Notes under the pieces: model-generated | Database searches by the model: none | Seen by the model: only the letters and a program-made list of their open reading frames with translations | What the model was told of the DNA's origin: nothing | Source: Dactylellina haptotyla | Taxonomy: Eukaryota; Ascomycota; Orbiliomycetes; Orbiliales; Orbiliaceae | DNA length: 64,000 nucleotides | NCBI GenBank assembly: GCA_031310005.1 | Contig: CM062384.1 | Coordinates: 3,224,001-3,288,000 of the forward strand | Direction of reading: 5' to 3' | Position numbers and translations under genes: made by a program | Shown: in pieces, positions 24,905-35,910 of the stretch | Layout: each line of letters begins with the position of its first letter | How positions within the stretch are numbered: the stretch's first letter is position 1

Positions 24905-26705
24905 GGCTTAAGTAGTCTGAACGTAAGAAGGTTGAATTAGCTCTCCGCTAGAGTATCCTCGATGCCTCTTCTTTATTTAGGACAGAGCATCCGCTTGTAT
25001 CACGATGCAAACGCACAGCTACGACGCGAACTTGAATGAAATCCTCAATCGAAACCCGGTCTGGACGCACGCCTCAGCGGGGTTTGGAAGGGAAGGTGGG
25101 GAAATGTGTTGTATGACGTTGGGCCGCCGCCGCACTTACATGCGTTCCTTGCTTCTGCAGGCTTGCCTTGGGGTTATCCAGACACTATAGACGGAGACGG
25201 AAGTCGATTCAATTCAATTATCGGGGAACGGTGGTGACGATGAGGGGAAAGAGCTACGCCTTACAGTTTATAAAGAAAAGCCACAGTGCCACTGGCTGGT
25301 GCTATTGGGCTAACGTTGACGCCCGTGGCTATTTATACTCTGCCTACACCTTTCGCGTCTCAGGGTTAAGTCCGGTGATGACGAAGCTTGGCCGCCTTAG
25401 CCTGAGTTGGGCAGGGCAATGCGAGCATTGGAGTATATGCCTGCACGCCAGAGATATACAATGGGCGGGGAGCATGGTAGCGAATACTTTGAGCGAACAA
25501 AATTCAATGTGACGGAGTCCGGCAAGGATCCCATTGAAACTCTTCTTGTTGGCACTGGCTGGAACCCCGCTTGCCAATAAGGTCGCCAATGCTTGGAAGG
25601 GCCCGTTTGGCTATTCCGTCGGCTGAAGGTTTGTTCGGAATAGGTTTGGGAGCACGAAAGGTTCGGAAGCCTTCCGAGAGGATGCGAGAATGGACGCTGA
25701 GACTAGGGTCGCCTAAATGCAACGAACAACACGGCTATTGCATATGGACTCCTCCTCTATTTCGCAGCAGGCTTAACTAAGACGGCTGTATGTGTCCTAC
25801 CACGTTCGTCCGTGGTGTGGTCTAATCGTTCTGGAGTGGGCAGTCGCTTTGGAGCATAACTGAACGTGAGCTCAGGCGGCAAAGGCTATCATCGTGTGGG
25901 TGTCATCTAGGTTTCTCCTGGATAAAAATGCCGGCTCCACCCTCGCTTTATGAAAGTATACAGAACGCTTTAACATCGCCATAAAAAACATGATAACTGC
26001 TCTTACAATACTAAGCCCGTAACGATCCAGTATTCCGCAAAGAGATATGCGATTCCTAACTTAGATTACTTAAACCCGTTAACTCGAATGCTCCGCTCCA
26101 CCAGACGCGTTGATGTACAAGATGTTTAGAAAAGGGCAAAGGTGAACACAGTTCAGTGCCGCATTCATGTGTCTCATATAAATATTCAAGTAGCCAGCTG
26201 AGACAATCTCAACGATCGCGAATTGACTTAGCACGAGTGTTCATGGAAGCTCGACTCCAAAAAATGCAACAACAGCTGTCTGAATCTCTGTGTTGTTCCG
26301 CACCCTGATAGATCGTCGGCAGACATCATCAGTCGATTAGACAATATATGTGCGACCGTTAATATAAATTCAATCATATATATAGCACCTAGTTACTTGG
26401 ACATAGAGATATATCTGGTGAATATAAATGATCGACCACTACATGTACAACCGCTATACAGCCCTCGCAAACCAGCTCTCCGGTAGCCAAGATCTTATTT
26501 CAAAGGCACTTTCTAGTTAATTTGGATATTCTTCACTCTCATCGGCGGTCTTAATTTCAATAGGGGACCAATAATTCGATTTTGCTCTATCATTCTTCGT
26601 GCGCAAATTGCCAAGTACCGCTGAGGTTTAATAACTTCAAAATCCGAAGCGAGCCGACAGTTATTGGACAGGATATCGCCGTTGCTCGCGGTATTTCGAT
26701 TCAAG
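24905..26705. other. Divergent promoter region
   Basis: About 1.8 kb between the phospholipase C gene and the next gene, which diverge, so both promoters should lie here. The part at 25.0-25.8 kb is GC-richer; 25.9-26.7 kb is AT-rich with many TATA-like words. No further gene is supported. Confidence 0.4.
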
Positions 26706-27603
26706 ATGGTAAGTGATGCAATCCTGATCTTACCCTCTCAGACGACATCCATATAAAAGAGAGCTCCGATCCTACGATCTTGAATGTTCTATTCTGCTAA
26801 ACCTCGAAGTCATGGTAAGCTACTGACTCTTCGTTGATATCAAGTCTACGCCAACTGGAAGTTTACACATTCGTCAAAAGAGATCCCTTTCCGAAAGCCT
26901 TGGTGGTCTCAAGAGCGGTCCCTCCTCTCGGCCATTATCCAAACGACCGTCGTTTGCCAGTTCTGCGAGCGGTTCTCTGCAGGGTAGCCAGCGCCTGCGT
27001 CTTCGCCAATCACGCGCCGAAGCAGTCTTTGATCAAACAACTCCATTCTCCACTATTCGTCTCATGATGGCCCGCGCCGCAAAGTCACCCAACGATCCGG
27101 CCCCGGCCCACCTTTTTCGCCAGATTATGGATTATTTCGGTACTGACGACGATCAAATGATGAATATTCTGCAGAGCCAACAAAGGTCTCAGCTACAAAC
27201 TCAAGAAAACAGGAACCCCGGCAATAAACCAGGATCAGATACTAATATCCAAGGATCCAGCGTTAGCGGGGCTTCAACTCCTTCGGGGGACCCGAACACC
27301 AATACATCCACCCCTCGCGAACTTTCCAATGCGGAGATCATGGTGTACATTAGTACTATGCTGGGTCATCTCCCGAGACAAACTCCAGAGGGTATCCTCA
27401 GTCTTGAAGAACTCTTCGGTGCTAAATTTTCAGAGGGCGATGAAGATTGCTTGGGCTATGTTAGCGACTGCGAGCCCTGTGAAGATGACTGTTCTGCTCA
27501 ATCCGACAGAGATCTCGAAAAAGAATGTGAACGCAAGCTTACGATCACGAGTGAGAAACGACAAATCCGACAGCCTTTGGACGAGAACTACGATATCGAA
27601 TAG
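26706..27603 (+). CDS. Hypothetical acidic Cys-rich protein with ATG-only first coding exon
   Basis: Unrecognised protein. The frame that contains the ATG pair at 27064 stays open upstream to 26845 and reads as coding, Ser/Arg/Leu-rich throughout. No ATG occurs in frame there. A start codon at 26706-26708 is followed at once by a perfect GTAAGT donor. The intron 26709-26844 has a TACTGAC branch element and ends in AAG, joining ATG to TCT ACG CCA. This gives 253 residues: a basic Ser-rich N-terminus, a short possible helix near DYFGTDDDQMMNIL, a Gln/Asn/Thr-rich linker, a region with SLEELFG, and an acidic tail with four Cys in DCLGYVSDCEPCEDDC. If the upstream exon is wrong, translation would start at 27064 and give 179 residues. 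No homologous family is known to me. Confidence 0.6.
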
Positions 27604-28051
27604 TTGGCCGGGAGCTATGGGGATTTGGGTATATTCGGGAGGCACGACTTAAGATTGTTGAAAAGGGTTTATTTTGATGCTTTGATACGCTTTCAGGGTG
27701 GCAGGGTTGTTATTAGCCGCTACAGTATTACACGTTGGATTAGCCATTGCTCGGGCCACTACATTTGATACTACTTTCACTTTTGCTACTTCAGATGAAT
27801 AAAATAGTATTTTGCTAGTCTCGTTGCCATTATTCCAAAAGTAATTAACGAAGTCGATTTTCTTGATCTCGATAAGCACAACATAGATATTTTTGACAAG
27901 AATTTTTTACTATCTTCTCTGTTTGTTATCTGATAATCAGATGCCGCATTTTGTTAAAAGACGACTCCTAGATGTGTCATGATAAACACCCAAGACATTA
28001 TTATAAGCCATAGAAGGCTACAATGTCAGTAGATTTTATGTAAAGTAAAGT
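27604..28051. other. Convergent intergenic spacer
   Basis: About 450 bases of AT-rich DNA between converging genes. A 76-codon frame on the minus strand (27649-27879) has no ATG-supported gene structure. It probably holds the 3' ends of the two genes. Confidence 0.4.
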
Positions 28052-30269
28052 TTAGAAGGTAGCCTTGTTGAACATGGACCAACCGGTAAGAAAACCAGGT
28101 TTGTTTTCGTCAGAATACTGGACCTCTCGAATTTGATCTAAGTCAGTCGAAGAGCAGTGGTGACCAGATATTCGTTTATCTTTCGAGACAGGTGCATAAA
28201 TGTTATCTAGTTGACGGCTAGAGCTATCTTTGTAGTGGTGGCGATGATGCTTTCTGTGGTGGGTCGTCGGCGTAGGGATATCGTAGCTATGAGAGTGCTG
28301 AGGACTGGTATCTCGGGTATGAGATCCGTAGTGCTGAGGGGAACGACTATCGAGAGCGGGATAAGATTTCTTCTCATATGTGTTGATGTTGGCGGTGTAG
28401 CCCCGTTCAAGGGTGTATTCGTACTCCGAACTAGATGAAGATGAAGCTGTTTCCTGGACGTTCTCGATATTTGCTTTCTTATGGTGCTTTCTATCTTTTG
28501 GAGTTTTGAGACCACTAATAACGGCGTCGAGGAGCTCGGTTGGGCTTTGTTTAACCGAGTCTGTTATAACAGGCATCTGAGTATGACTAAGTTTCAATTT
28601 TTTGCCCTGACCCTGGCGGATACGGTAATATGGGACCTCATCCTCGTCGTCCGAAGATTCTCGAATGTTGGGATGCCCATAGTTGCCATCCTGATTTTCA
28701 TCTAGTACGCTAAGTGAAGAGTGGATTTGTTTGTGGTTTGCTTTGAGAATAGATTTTGTCTTTTTGGTCTGGGCCTTGACGTCCCTCTCGGATTCCGAGT
28801 TGGTGTTATTTGTATACTTGCTTGAGGGCTTCGGCTCGTGACGTATATGGTTGCGCTGTTTCGTATGCTTTCCATGATGATCACCGTGATGATTCTAAGG
28901 ATTGCCAAAGCGCTGTTAGTACAAATACCACTATAAGATTTTCAACCTCGCAAAATTTGAGATAATTCTTCAACGCCTACTCAAAGGCTCGCCATTTCTT
29001 CTCCCAGGATTTTGAGTTGAGTTGGAAAAGTACAGTGCCTACCAGTTCCCTATCACGGCGATCAAGAGAGGGCTTCTCTCTTTCTCGTCCTTTCCGAGGA
29101 GAGGCTGATTTGTGACTCCTGCGAGAACATCTTGGTTCGTGCGGGTCCGGCTGGCTGTTCGCGGTACCTGTGGCAGTATTTAGATGATTACGCGAGGAAT
29201 GCAAAATAGCCTCCTGGAACGCATCCGGCCGACGTTTTTGAATATGTTCTATAATATGTGATAGAAGTTAAACGATATGGTAGAATGGGGGTGTTTGAAG
29301 TTCTCATAGCATAGCAAGGCAGACAGAGTATGGCTTACGGTTTTCATCGATGACCTCCCGGAGAACCCTGCGCATCAATTCTGTTTGCCTATTCTCTTCT
29401 TCCTCCTCTGTCTTACATCTCTCACAAATGACATCTCTGTCAGATTTTCTTACGGCAGGACTGTCGACATTGATTCCAACGCGCTTGTTGAGATCCTGAG
29501 AAGGGAACCGGTGATGGACAGTCTGCGTCTCGACGATGACAGCCTCCTGGCACTTCCTACAGGGATGACGAATATGAATTTGGATGATCTTCTCGTTATC
29601 CCGCGGAGTTCGACGATGACCAGAACCTGCTTCGCTTGCATATTCGGAATTTCGACCGTAGACAGTACCTACGGCCTGCCTCTGTCGCTCGGACTCTCTG
29701 TGGTGGGCATCCCATAGACCCTGAGTTCGTTCGAACTCCTCCATTCTAAATCGCTCAGTCTGTTCAGCTTGAAGCCTCATACGGGCAAACTCCCGGTAAA
29801 TGTCCTCCTCATACTGATTCCCGTGATTACCAGAGCCAAGAGGGAATGAAGCGGCACAATGATTGTTGTTCTCGAAATGGATTGTGCCAAGCTCATCATA
29901 ATAATCATCATCATCACGAAAGTCGACAGAAGGTACCTCGGAGACTGGCATGCATGGGATTACCCTTGCGTTCGGCGGCGGAATGAAAACTACTCCCGGC
30001 CCATATGGATTGGGAACCGGAGTACCCATAGGTATCAGGTACCTCGGACCCGGAATGGCACTAGGGGTCCGATGGCGATAATGACGAGCATGATTGTGAT
30101 GTTGATGATCGCTAGCTTCGATCACGCCTGGCGGCCGTGCCCATGCGGGAGAACCATTTGCATTGGCGATCCCTATTGGATACCCGGTTTCTGAAATAGT
30201 AATTGGAGGCGGTACATGTGCAGGGAGATGCACGATGGGCAAGTGCCTGTCGCCTAGAGGATCTTCCAT
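28052..30269 (-). CDS. Hypothetical His-rich protein with two CxxC pairs
   Basis: Three exons (30269-29339, 29248-29043, 28894-28052) with consistent phases give 659 residues; I recognise no named family. Exon 1 is Pro-rich and His-rich (DHQHHNHARHY), then has an acidic DDDDYYDE patch and a charged probable coiled coil (FARMRLQAEQTERFRMEEF). After this come CRKC and, about 45 residues later, CERC, which could jointly bind zinc. Exon 2 is basic (SPRKGREREKPSLDRRDREL). Exon 3 is again His/Lys/Ser-rich with HHRKHHRHHYK and ends in a conserved-looking GFLTGWSMFNKATF. The frame is open six codons further to 30287, but the Met at 30269 has the better context (A at -3, G at +4). Splice choices are by eye. 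The product is likely largely disordered. Confidence 0.62.
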
Positions 30270-32207
30270 TTTGTCGGTTCTGTACATGTCAACATTAGCT
30301 CGTGCTTCTGATTGGCCGTGCCACCTAGCGTCACATTTGGGACCTACGGCATCTTCTTTGATAACCTTTCTGCTGTCAATTTAACCTGCAGTTGATACAT
30401 ACATTAGTCTTTCCGTAATAGTTTAAGAGCATGAAGATGCAGCACTAGCTCCGATAGCTCTCCGTTGCGGATCGACGGTGATAAAACACCAAGATCGAGA
30501 TTGATATTGGCGACAGGATAGTTGCTAAAGATAGAGTTGCCAGTTCGTTCGTTGCAAATTTATAATTTAGTTTCTTTATGGTTTCTTGTGTAAATGTTTC
30601 TACATATTAATAACAGAGAATGGGCTAGAATGGACCGGTCGCGTTGATATCTTATTATTCTAGCCCCAAGGCGTTGTGTCAATAACTATTTACCCTACCT
30701 TTTTTTGGCCATATATATGTCCAAGGGATTTCTAAAGAAAAGGGTTACCGACTCAATTACACTCGATCAGGAAATTAAGCATACTATTGATTGGAAGTTA
30801 GTAAGATTTGAATGCCAGGGAAAAGTCTTATCAAACGTGCAGCTATTGGAAGTATTTGCATCCATCATCTCATCTGGCTACAACTTGAGAAAAAAGGGCT
30901 TGGTATGAAGCAATATACCGACTGCACAATCTTATGCGACATGCGCAACCTGAGGAGTAGTTGTAACAAATGCGCTAGGCCAGGCCAGGGATGTCCGGCT
31001 TGAGCTTGTAGAACACAGCTAACAGGACCCGCAGCTCTGGGGTCCCTCAGCTGAAAGGTGCCACAGGCGAAATTGGTTCCCCAATCCCCGGCCCAATCGC
31101 TCACGTCAAACACAACGTCCAAGATTAAACTTTGCACCTTTTCGGCCTTAGTATCACGGTTTTCAATGCAGGACTTGCGCTCTCCGCGGGGTGAGTTTCT
31201 TAAGGAGGCCTGAGTCATGGCTTCTATTGTCGAGGAGAAAGGGGTATATGACGTCATGAACATGAGGAACTGGTTAGGATCCTTTTGACGTCCGGGCCCT
31301 GATTCGCTTCGGTGAATGACTGGCTGGGTGTCAGCACCATTTTCCGTTTCGACCGGGTTCAGAAACGGCATGGGATGTGGAATATCACACCACATTGCAA
31401 CACGCCAGCAGTCTAGACTGCCACAAATGCGCAAAAAAGGTGGGGGCCCGGCACCGTGGGTCACCGCTGGTCTCGTCAACGGCCGTGGAACATTCTTCAC
31501 GAACTGAACAGATGACACACACTTTGGGTCTAGGAATAGGGCAATCCGCTTGTGGTTCCGGCTTGTACCAGGAAGCGAGGATGGGCATCGAAGCGAAGGA
31601 GCACAGATGGACACATTTTCGAATCTTCCACGAGGCAAGGATGCATGAGGAAGCTTAATTTTCCCCCTCGCATGCCGAGCAATTTTCCCATACCAGATTA
31701 CCATTCTCAGGAACACTGCCCAAGACCCCTTGTCGTCAGCTCTGCAATTTATTTTGGCTGGAAACTGTTTGCCTAATCGAGGCGAAGGAAGACTGGTTTT
31801 AGTAATGATTTTCTTTAGCTGATGGTATTGCATTGCCCCAGATACTCCTGAGAAATGGTGTACCGTAGGAAAGAGCCAAAGAGCCAATATTAGAACTATC
31901 CTACCGAAATTATGGCGAACGCCGAATTGAGAGATAAAAAGGAGACCCCCGCAAAGGGGCAAGATGGTAGCTGGGGAATAATAAATTTGGAGGATTTATT
32001 CTGCAGATACGGCTCGGAGCCCATTTTTATCTTACAGGATATACCTAAAAATATTCAAAAAACATGAAAATGTTGATTATCATCTCTACGTACTTTTCTA
32101 AGCCGAACGCCGAAGGATATATGCTAAGCAAAATCGCGAAGGTACGATAAAAACGCAAAGCAGGAGGAAAAGATATATGTTAAAAAAGGTTGGCTACAAG
32201 CACCAAT
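30270..32207. other. Intergenic region with a long motif-free open frame
   Basis: About 1.9 kb. On the minus strand 30865-31962 is open for 365 codons, but it starts with TTG. An inner ATG near 31833 would still leave about 320 codons. I see no domain, signal peptide or regular codon pattern, and the stretch is GC-richer than its flanks, which favours chance open frames. I do not call a gene. The remaining parts show nothing recognisable. Confidence 0.35.
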
Positions 32208-32471
32208 CTATGCTCTCATTTTGGGCTTATTGACGTCTATCTCGGTTTTGCAGACAGGACAAGTGGTTCCATTAATGCAAACGGTCTCGATGCCGTTGGC
32301 TTTGCAAGTCGGGCAAAAGTAACCGGGAATCTGTGAATATGTATGCGTTAGCTATGATCGCCTTTAGTTCGATTTATACCGATTAATTTTAGAATTACTA
32401 ACACCTTGCGGCACTGGAGCCTGAATGGTAGTGTTTTGAGAAGTACGTTGTGGAAGGGCGTTATATTGCAT
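32208..32471 (-). CDS. 63-residue Cys-rich protein, zinc-ribbon-like
   Basis: A very small spliced gene. Exon 1 (32471-32403) encodes 23 residues starting MQYNALPQ and ends in GGT before a GTTAGT donor. Exon 2 (32330-32208) encodes 40 residues after a CACAG acceptor. Phases close and the joined protein has 63 residues. Five Cys lie in the pattern C-x2-C-x8-C-x5-C-x2-C (YFCPTC ... CPVC), which resembles a compact zinc-binding fold. There is no signal peptide, so it is probably intracellular. The ATG has A at -3. An alternative donor two bases earlier would break the frame. I know no named family; a zinc-binding adaptor role is only inference. Each exon alone is too short to stand out, so the gene is easily missed. 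Confidence 0.6.
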
Positions 32472-34712
32472 CTTTGAAGAATATTTGTGTATATGAATTC
32501 GATGGAATTGGGAACTAGCTAACTAGCACTTGGAGCTAAAGTTAGTCAACATCTTTAAGCTGAGTTGATAAGAGGATTAATACTGTAATTTTGCGCCTCG
32601 AGAACTTTTAATAAACGGATGGTTGTTGAGAGAGCTGTTAGAGAAAACAAGACAGGGGATCCGGAGATGCTCAAAAGTATGCAGAATATCTAGATCTTGG
32701 GGTTTCTTGGGATTTCTTGTGTTCGCAGAACTCTGTCGCACAGGAATTAACAGCTTCAAATATGCAGACTGGGGGAGATGGCTTGTCCTTTTATAATAGC
32801 GTTCGAAGTCAGATCTCCTTAGATCTTTCTATATTGGTTGGCTCCACTAATAGGAAGATAGGGACGGGATACTACGCTCGACCGGAGGAGATTTTCTTTT
32901 CATCAATCTAGTGTGCGATTGTGTAACTCGGCCTTAGCCTTCCTTTCATTTTCCTTTTTTTTTTTTTGGTTTTGGCTTCTCGCGAGTGCCCTAGTAAGGA
33001 ACTAGCGCTACTCGACTCCCGCGTCCCCGTGAATATTGGCCAATTGACGTGTTCTAGCAAGGTACAAATGTGTCACATTCAAAATATACGTCGATTCTTG
33101 ATTGCAGAAGTCCAAGCTCCTTAGCTAGGCTTCGGCTGTTTCCATTTCTCCTTCCATTGCTCGCTGATTGTATCTGCTCCAACCAAAAACAAACGAGTAC
33201 TTTGCTCGTTCCGCTAGTACATGTACATGTACATGTACATATATGCAGAGTGCTGGCATGTCGTGTAACAACTCGCTTCGCTAATCGATTAATCGATCTC
33301 ACTGATCGCCCGCAACACAGAAGAGCCAAATTCGGGCTCGATCAATGCATCCCGTTCACGAACCCAGAAATCGTGAGCAACTTCATGTTCCTGTTGTTAC
33401 AAGTTTTCTCAGGGCGAGAACCTGTTTAGGTAGCAAACGAGTATCGGCTTCTGCGAGCTTACTGGCCACGCGAACAGGGCGTGGCCCAAAGGTGCTCACA
33501 AGACGACTGGCAAACGTCCTTGGCGTGGCATCAAATATCCGTTCCCCGAACATTGCAAACCTGCTAATGCATTGTAATGCAATGGACAGAAACCTTGGTT
33601 TTCTCTCTTGTGCTTGGATTTAGCAACGGGCTAAATTTCCCGAGTGCTGCGGATAAACGTGTCGAATTGTCTGACTCCGGGAATTCGATGCCGATTATGG
33701 TCTCAGAGAAGCTTACATTTATAGATGGCACCCTCCCACGGACCCTCATCCCAAGACGGATTTGGGGGGAAAGTGGATAAAGCGGATGAGAAAATAATAA
33801 GCAGAGGTGATGATTTGCGTCAGAGGTGTGCTCGGATTGATGGGGTACCATGGAGATAAGTCTGGCTTCTTCGGATGAGGCTTTCAGAATGCATTCGAAT
33901 GCACATGGCATTTGGAGCTATCCCACCACCCTCGCTAGCATGCAAGGGAGAAGGTGCGCTTCAGAAAATCCTACCGGAGACTTGGAGTGTTGGTCGACCG
34001 GGCCACCCTCCGTTCTGGGACTGTGGAACAGCCAGCCAATCAGAAGGAAGTTGGGTGCTTTGACCTAGCTTTGTGGAGAAAAGTATGCTCGTCGAACTGT
34101 AGGTCGGCCCACCCTCTTCCCATCCCAAGCACTGAAGTCCCCCCCCAAGCCACTGGCCGAAATCCCGATGGAGAGTTTGCCGGTACCTCATCGCTATGGG
34201 CAAGGACTTTCGGGGAGGTATCTGATCAGATCGGATCTTAAGTTATTTGGCGAGCTGAAGTGGATTTAAATACTGTGTCGTCGCCCAGGCCCAGCAACCA
34301 ACGGTTTGTCGAGTTTAAACGTGGCGCCAAGGTGGAGGCCAAGGGCCCCCCATCTGACCCGTTTGGTACCACACTAGATCGAATCAACGGATCGTTCTTC
34401 AGGTAAGGCAGGAGCAGGGGTCTTTTGATCGAGGTTTTGCCACGCTCAAGCCGAACGAATGCCCAAAAGGGCGAATCCAATGGTGGCGGAACCTTTTTTG
34501 AAACGGGTGACCTTTATCCAAACAAAACCTTAGTTTAGAGACCTGGCGAACGATCTCGGCTGGAAGTTGTTTATCATCTCCTCCGATACCACTGCCTATC
34601 CGCCGTTCTTCATCTCTGGTGCTGTTGCGGAAGTAAGGCGAACCTTCACAACCCGTCGCGTCCATCACCACTCAGTTCTGCCGTGCTGGAACAATCGCGA
34701 GTTTTTCTCCAA
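32472..34712. other. Divergent intergenic region
   Basis: About 2.2 kb between the 63-residue gene and the GFA-like gene, which diverge; both promoters should lie here. It holds a T13 tract (32955-32967) and the TACATG microsatellite listed separately. Open frames at 33.0-33.9 kb lack motifs and mostly lack an ATG. Confidence 0.4.
33218..33241. repeat. TACATG hexamer microsatellite
   Basis: Three exact TACATG units and a fourth ending in A. The unit is close to self-complementary (ACATGT), so the tract can form a hairpin. No function is implied. Confidence 0.8.
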
Positions 34713-35910
34713 ATGCCATACCGGCCTAGAAAACCCCGGGTCAAGGCAGAGGCCAAAGCTGGATCTAACAGAAAACGAAAAACCCCGGATGACGCTGAGG
34801 AAGACGCGATCGAACAATCGGAGGCGGGCCCGGCCGAGTCTCCTGCATCCTCATCAGCTGAAGTTCCCGCCCATGGACACCATTCGACGTCCTCTGATCC
34901 ACGCAATGGCGATGGAGTAGCTACCCGACCGGACGCGACAAGCAGCCCGACAGGATCAGCGGAAGCAGCCGTAGCAGCCTGGCCGGGCCCTCTAATTGGC
35001 TATTGTTTTTGTAAAGATTGGAAAGTCACAATCAAGGAGCCCATTCCGGGGGTGGTTGTGTGTCATTGCAAGGATTGTCAGGCGATATCTTCAAGTTTCT
35101 TCTGCACATTCCTGACCGTTAGTACGGCCTTCCGACCCCATAAGTTTTATGTTGTGACAATCTGCGCTGCTCGTTTGCGGCGTAGATATGTATGTATTAA
35201 GCGATATCGTGAACTGAACTCGCGTGCGTTTCACAGAATCCAGAGCCCTCTTGATGGTCGAGCCGAGAGATCGCGAATCACGAAATGTTGAATCATCGAC
35301 ATATTACTACACCATAAAAACGGGAGATAACACGGGACGGAGTCAATCCCGAACGTTCTGCAAACGATGTGGAACAGTTCTATTCGCTACTCGTAAGTGA
35401 GCCCATGAGTGAAATTTTTAATTTTATATTTGCGATATCTACTCCTGATTGCGCGCTTTCTCCCCGCCTTTCGAATCTGCATGAGTATGCGCCATGCAGA
35501 CTTGAGGAATGTGAAAATGACGACGAGGTGCTTGTGGAGTCCGAGGCTTTGACTTCTAGCGCGTCAGGGAAATTCGAAAAGCCCGCCGCTAGATATAAAA
35601 TAAATAAAAAAATGCTACACTTCGAACTAGGCTGACTTTCATTGCTACGCGGACAGCTGAATCCCTTGAGGGAGCCTTACCGGTGAATAGGAATCTGTTT
35701 GTGGGTTCGCACAACGACCTATCACCTGCGCTGCGAGAACTTCTCACCCCTAAAATTGAGATTTTCACAAAAGACCGATCAGGCTGGCGTCCTGGACAAG
35801 AAGGGGTTCTCCACCAATACATTAGCATGCCTGTCGGGTTTGGTGACAGCGGTGACAGCAACGAGGCCGAGGCGAATCCAGCCATTGCCGCAGGTGATCT
35901 ACACTTATGA
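34713..35910 (+). CDS. GFA/Mss4-like zinc-binding protein
   Basis: Member of the glutathione-dependent formaldehyde-activating enzyme (GFA) family with an Mss4-like zinc fold; most fungal members have no proven reaction. Three exons (34713-35121, 35237-35392, 35657-35910) give 272 residues with closing phases. The first 90 residues are an extension rich in Lys, Glu, Ser and Pro (RKRKTPDDAEEDA) not usual for the family and probably disordered. The domain starts with GYCFCKD, then VVCHCKDC, then RTFCKRCG, which together give the expected zinc-binding Cys set. The C-terminal part IEIFTKDRSGW and the ISMP end match the family. Intron 2 is long (264 bases) and partly open, so an extra exon cannot be excluded. 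The frame is open ten codons before the chosen ATG. Confidence 0.75.

Noticed and set aside
33070-33429. 119-codon frame across the TACATG repeat
   Set aside because: It starts with GTG and its middle is only the translated microsatellite.
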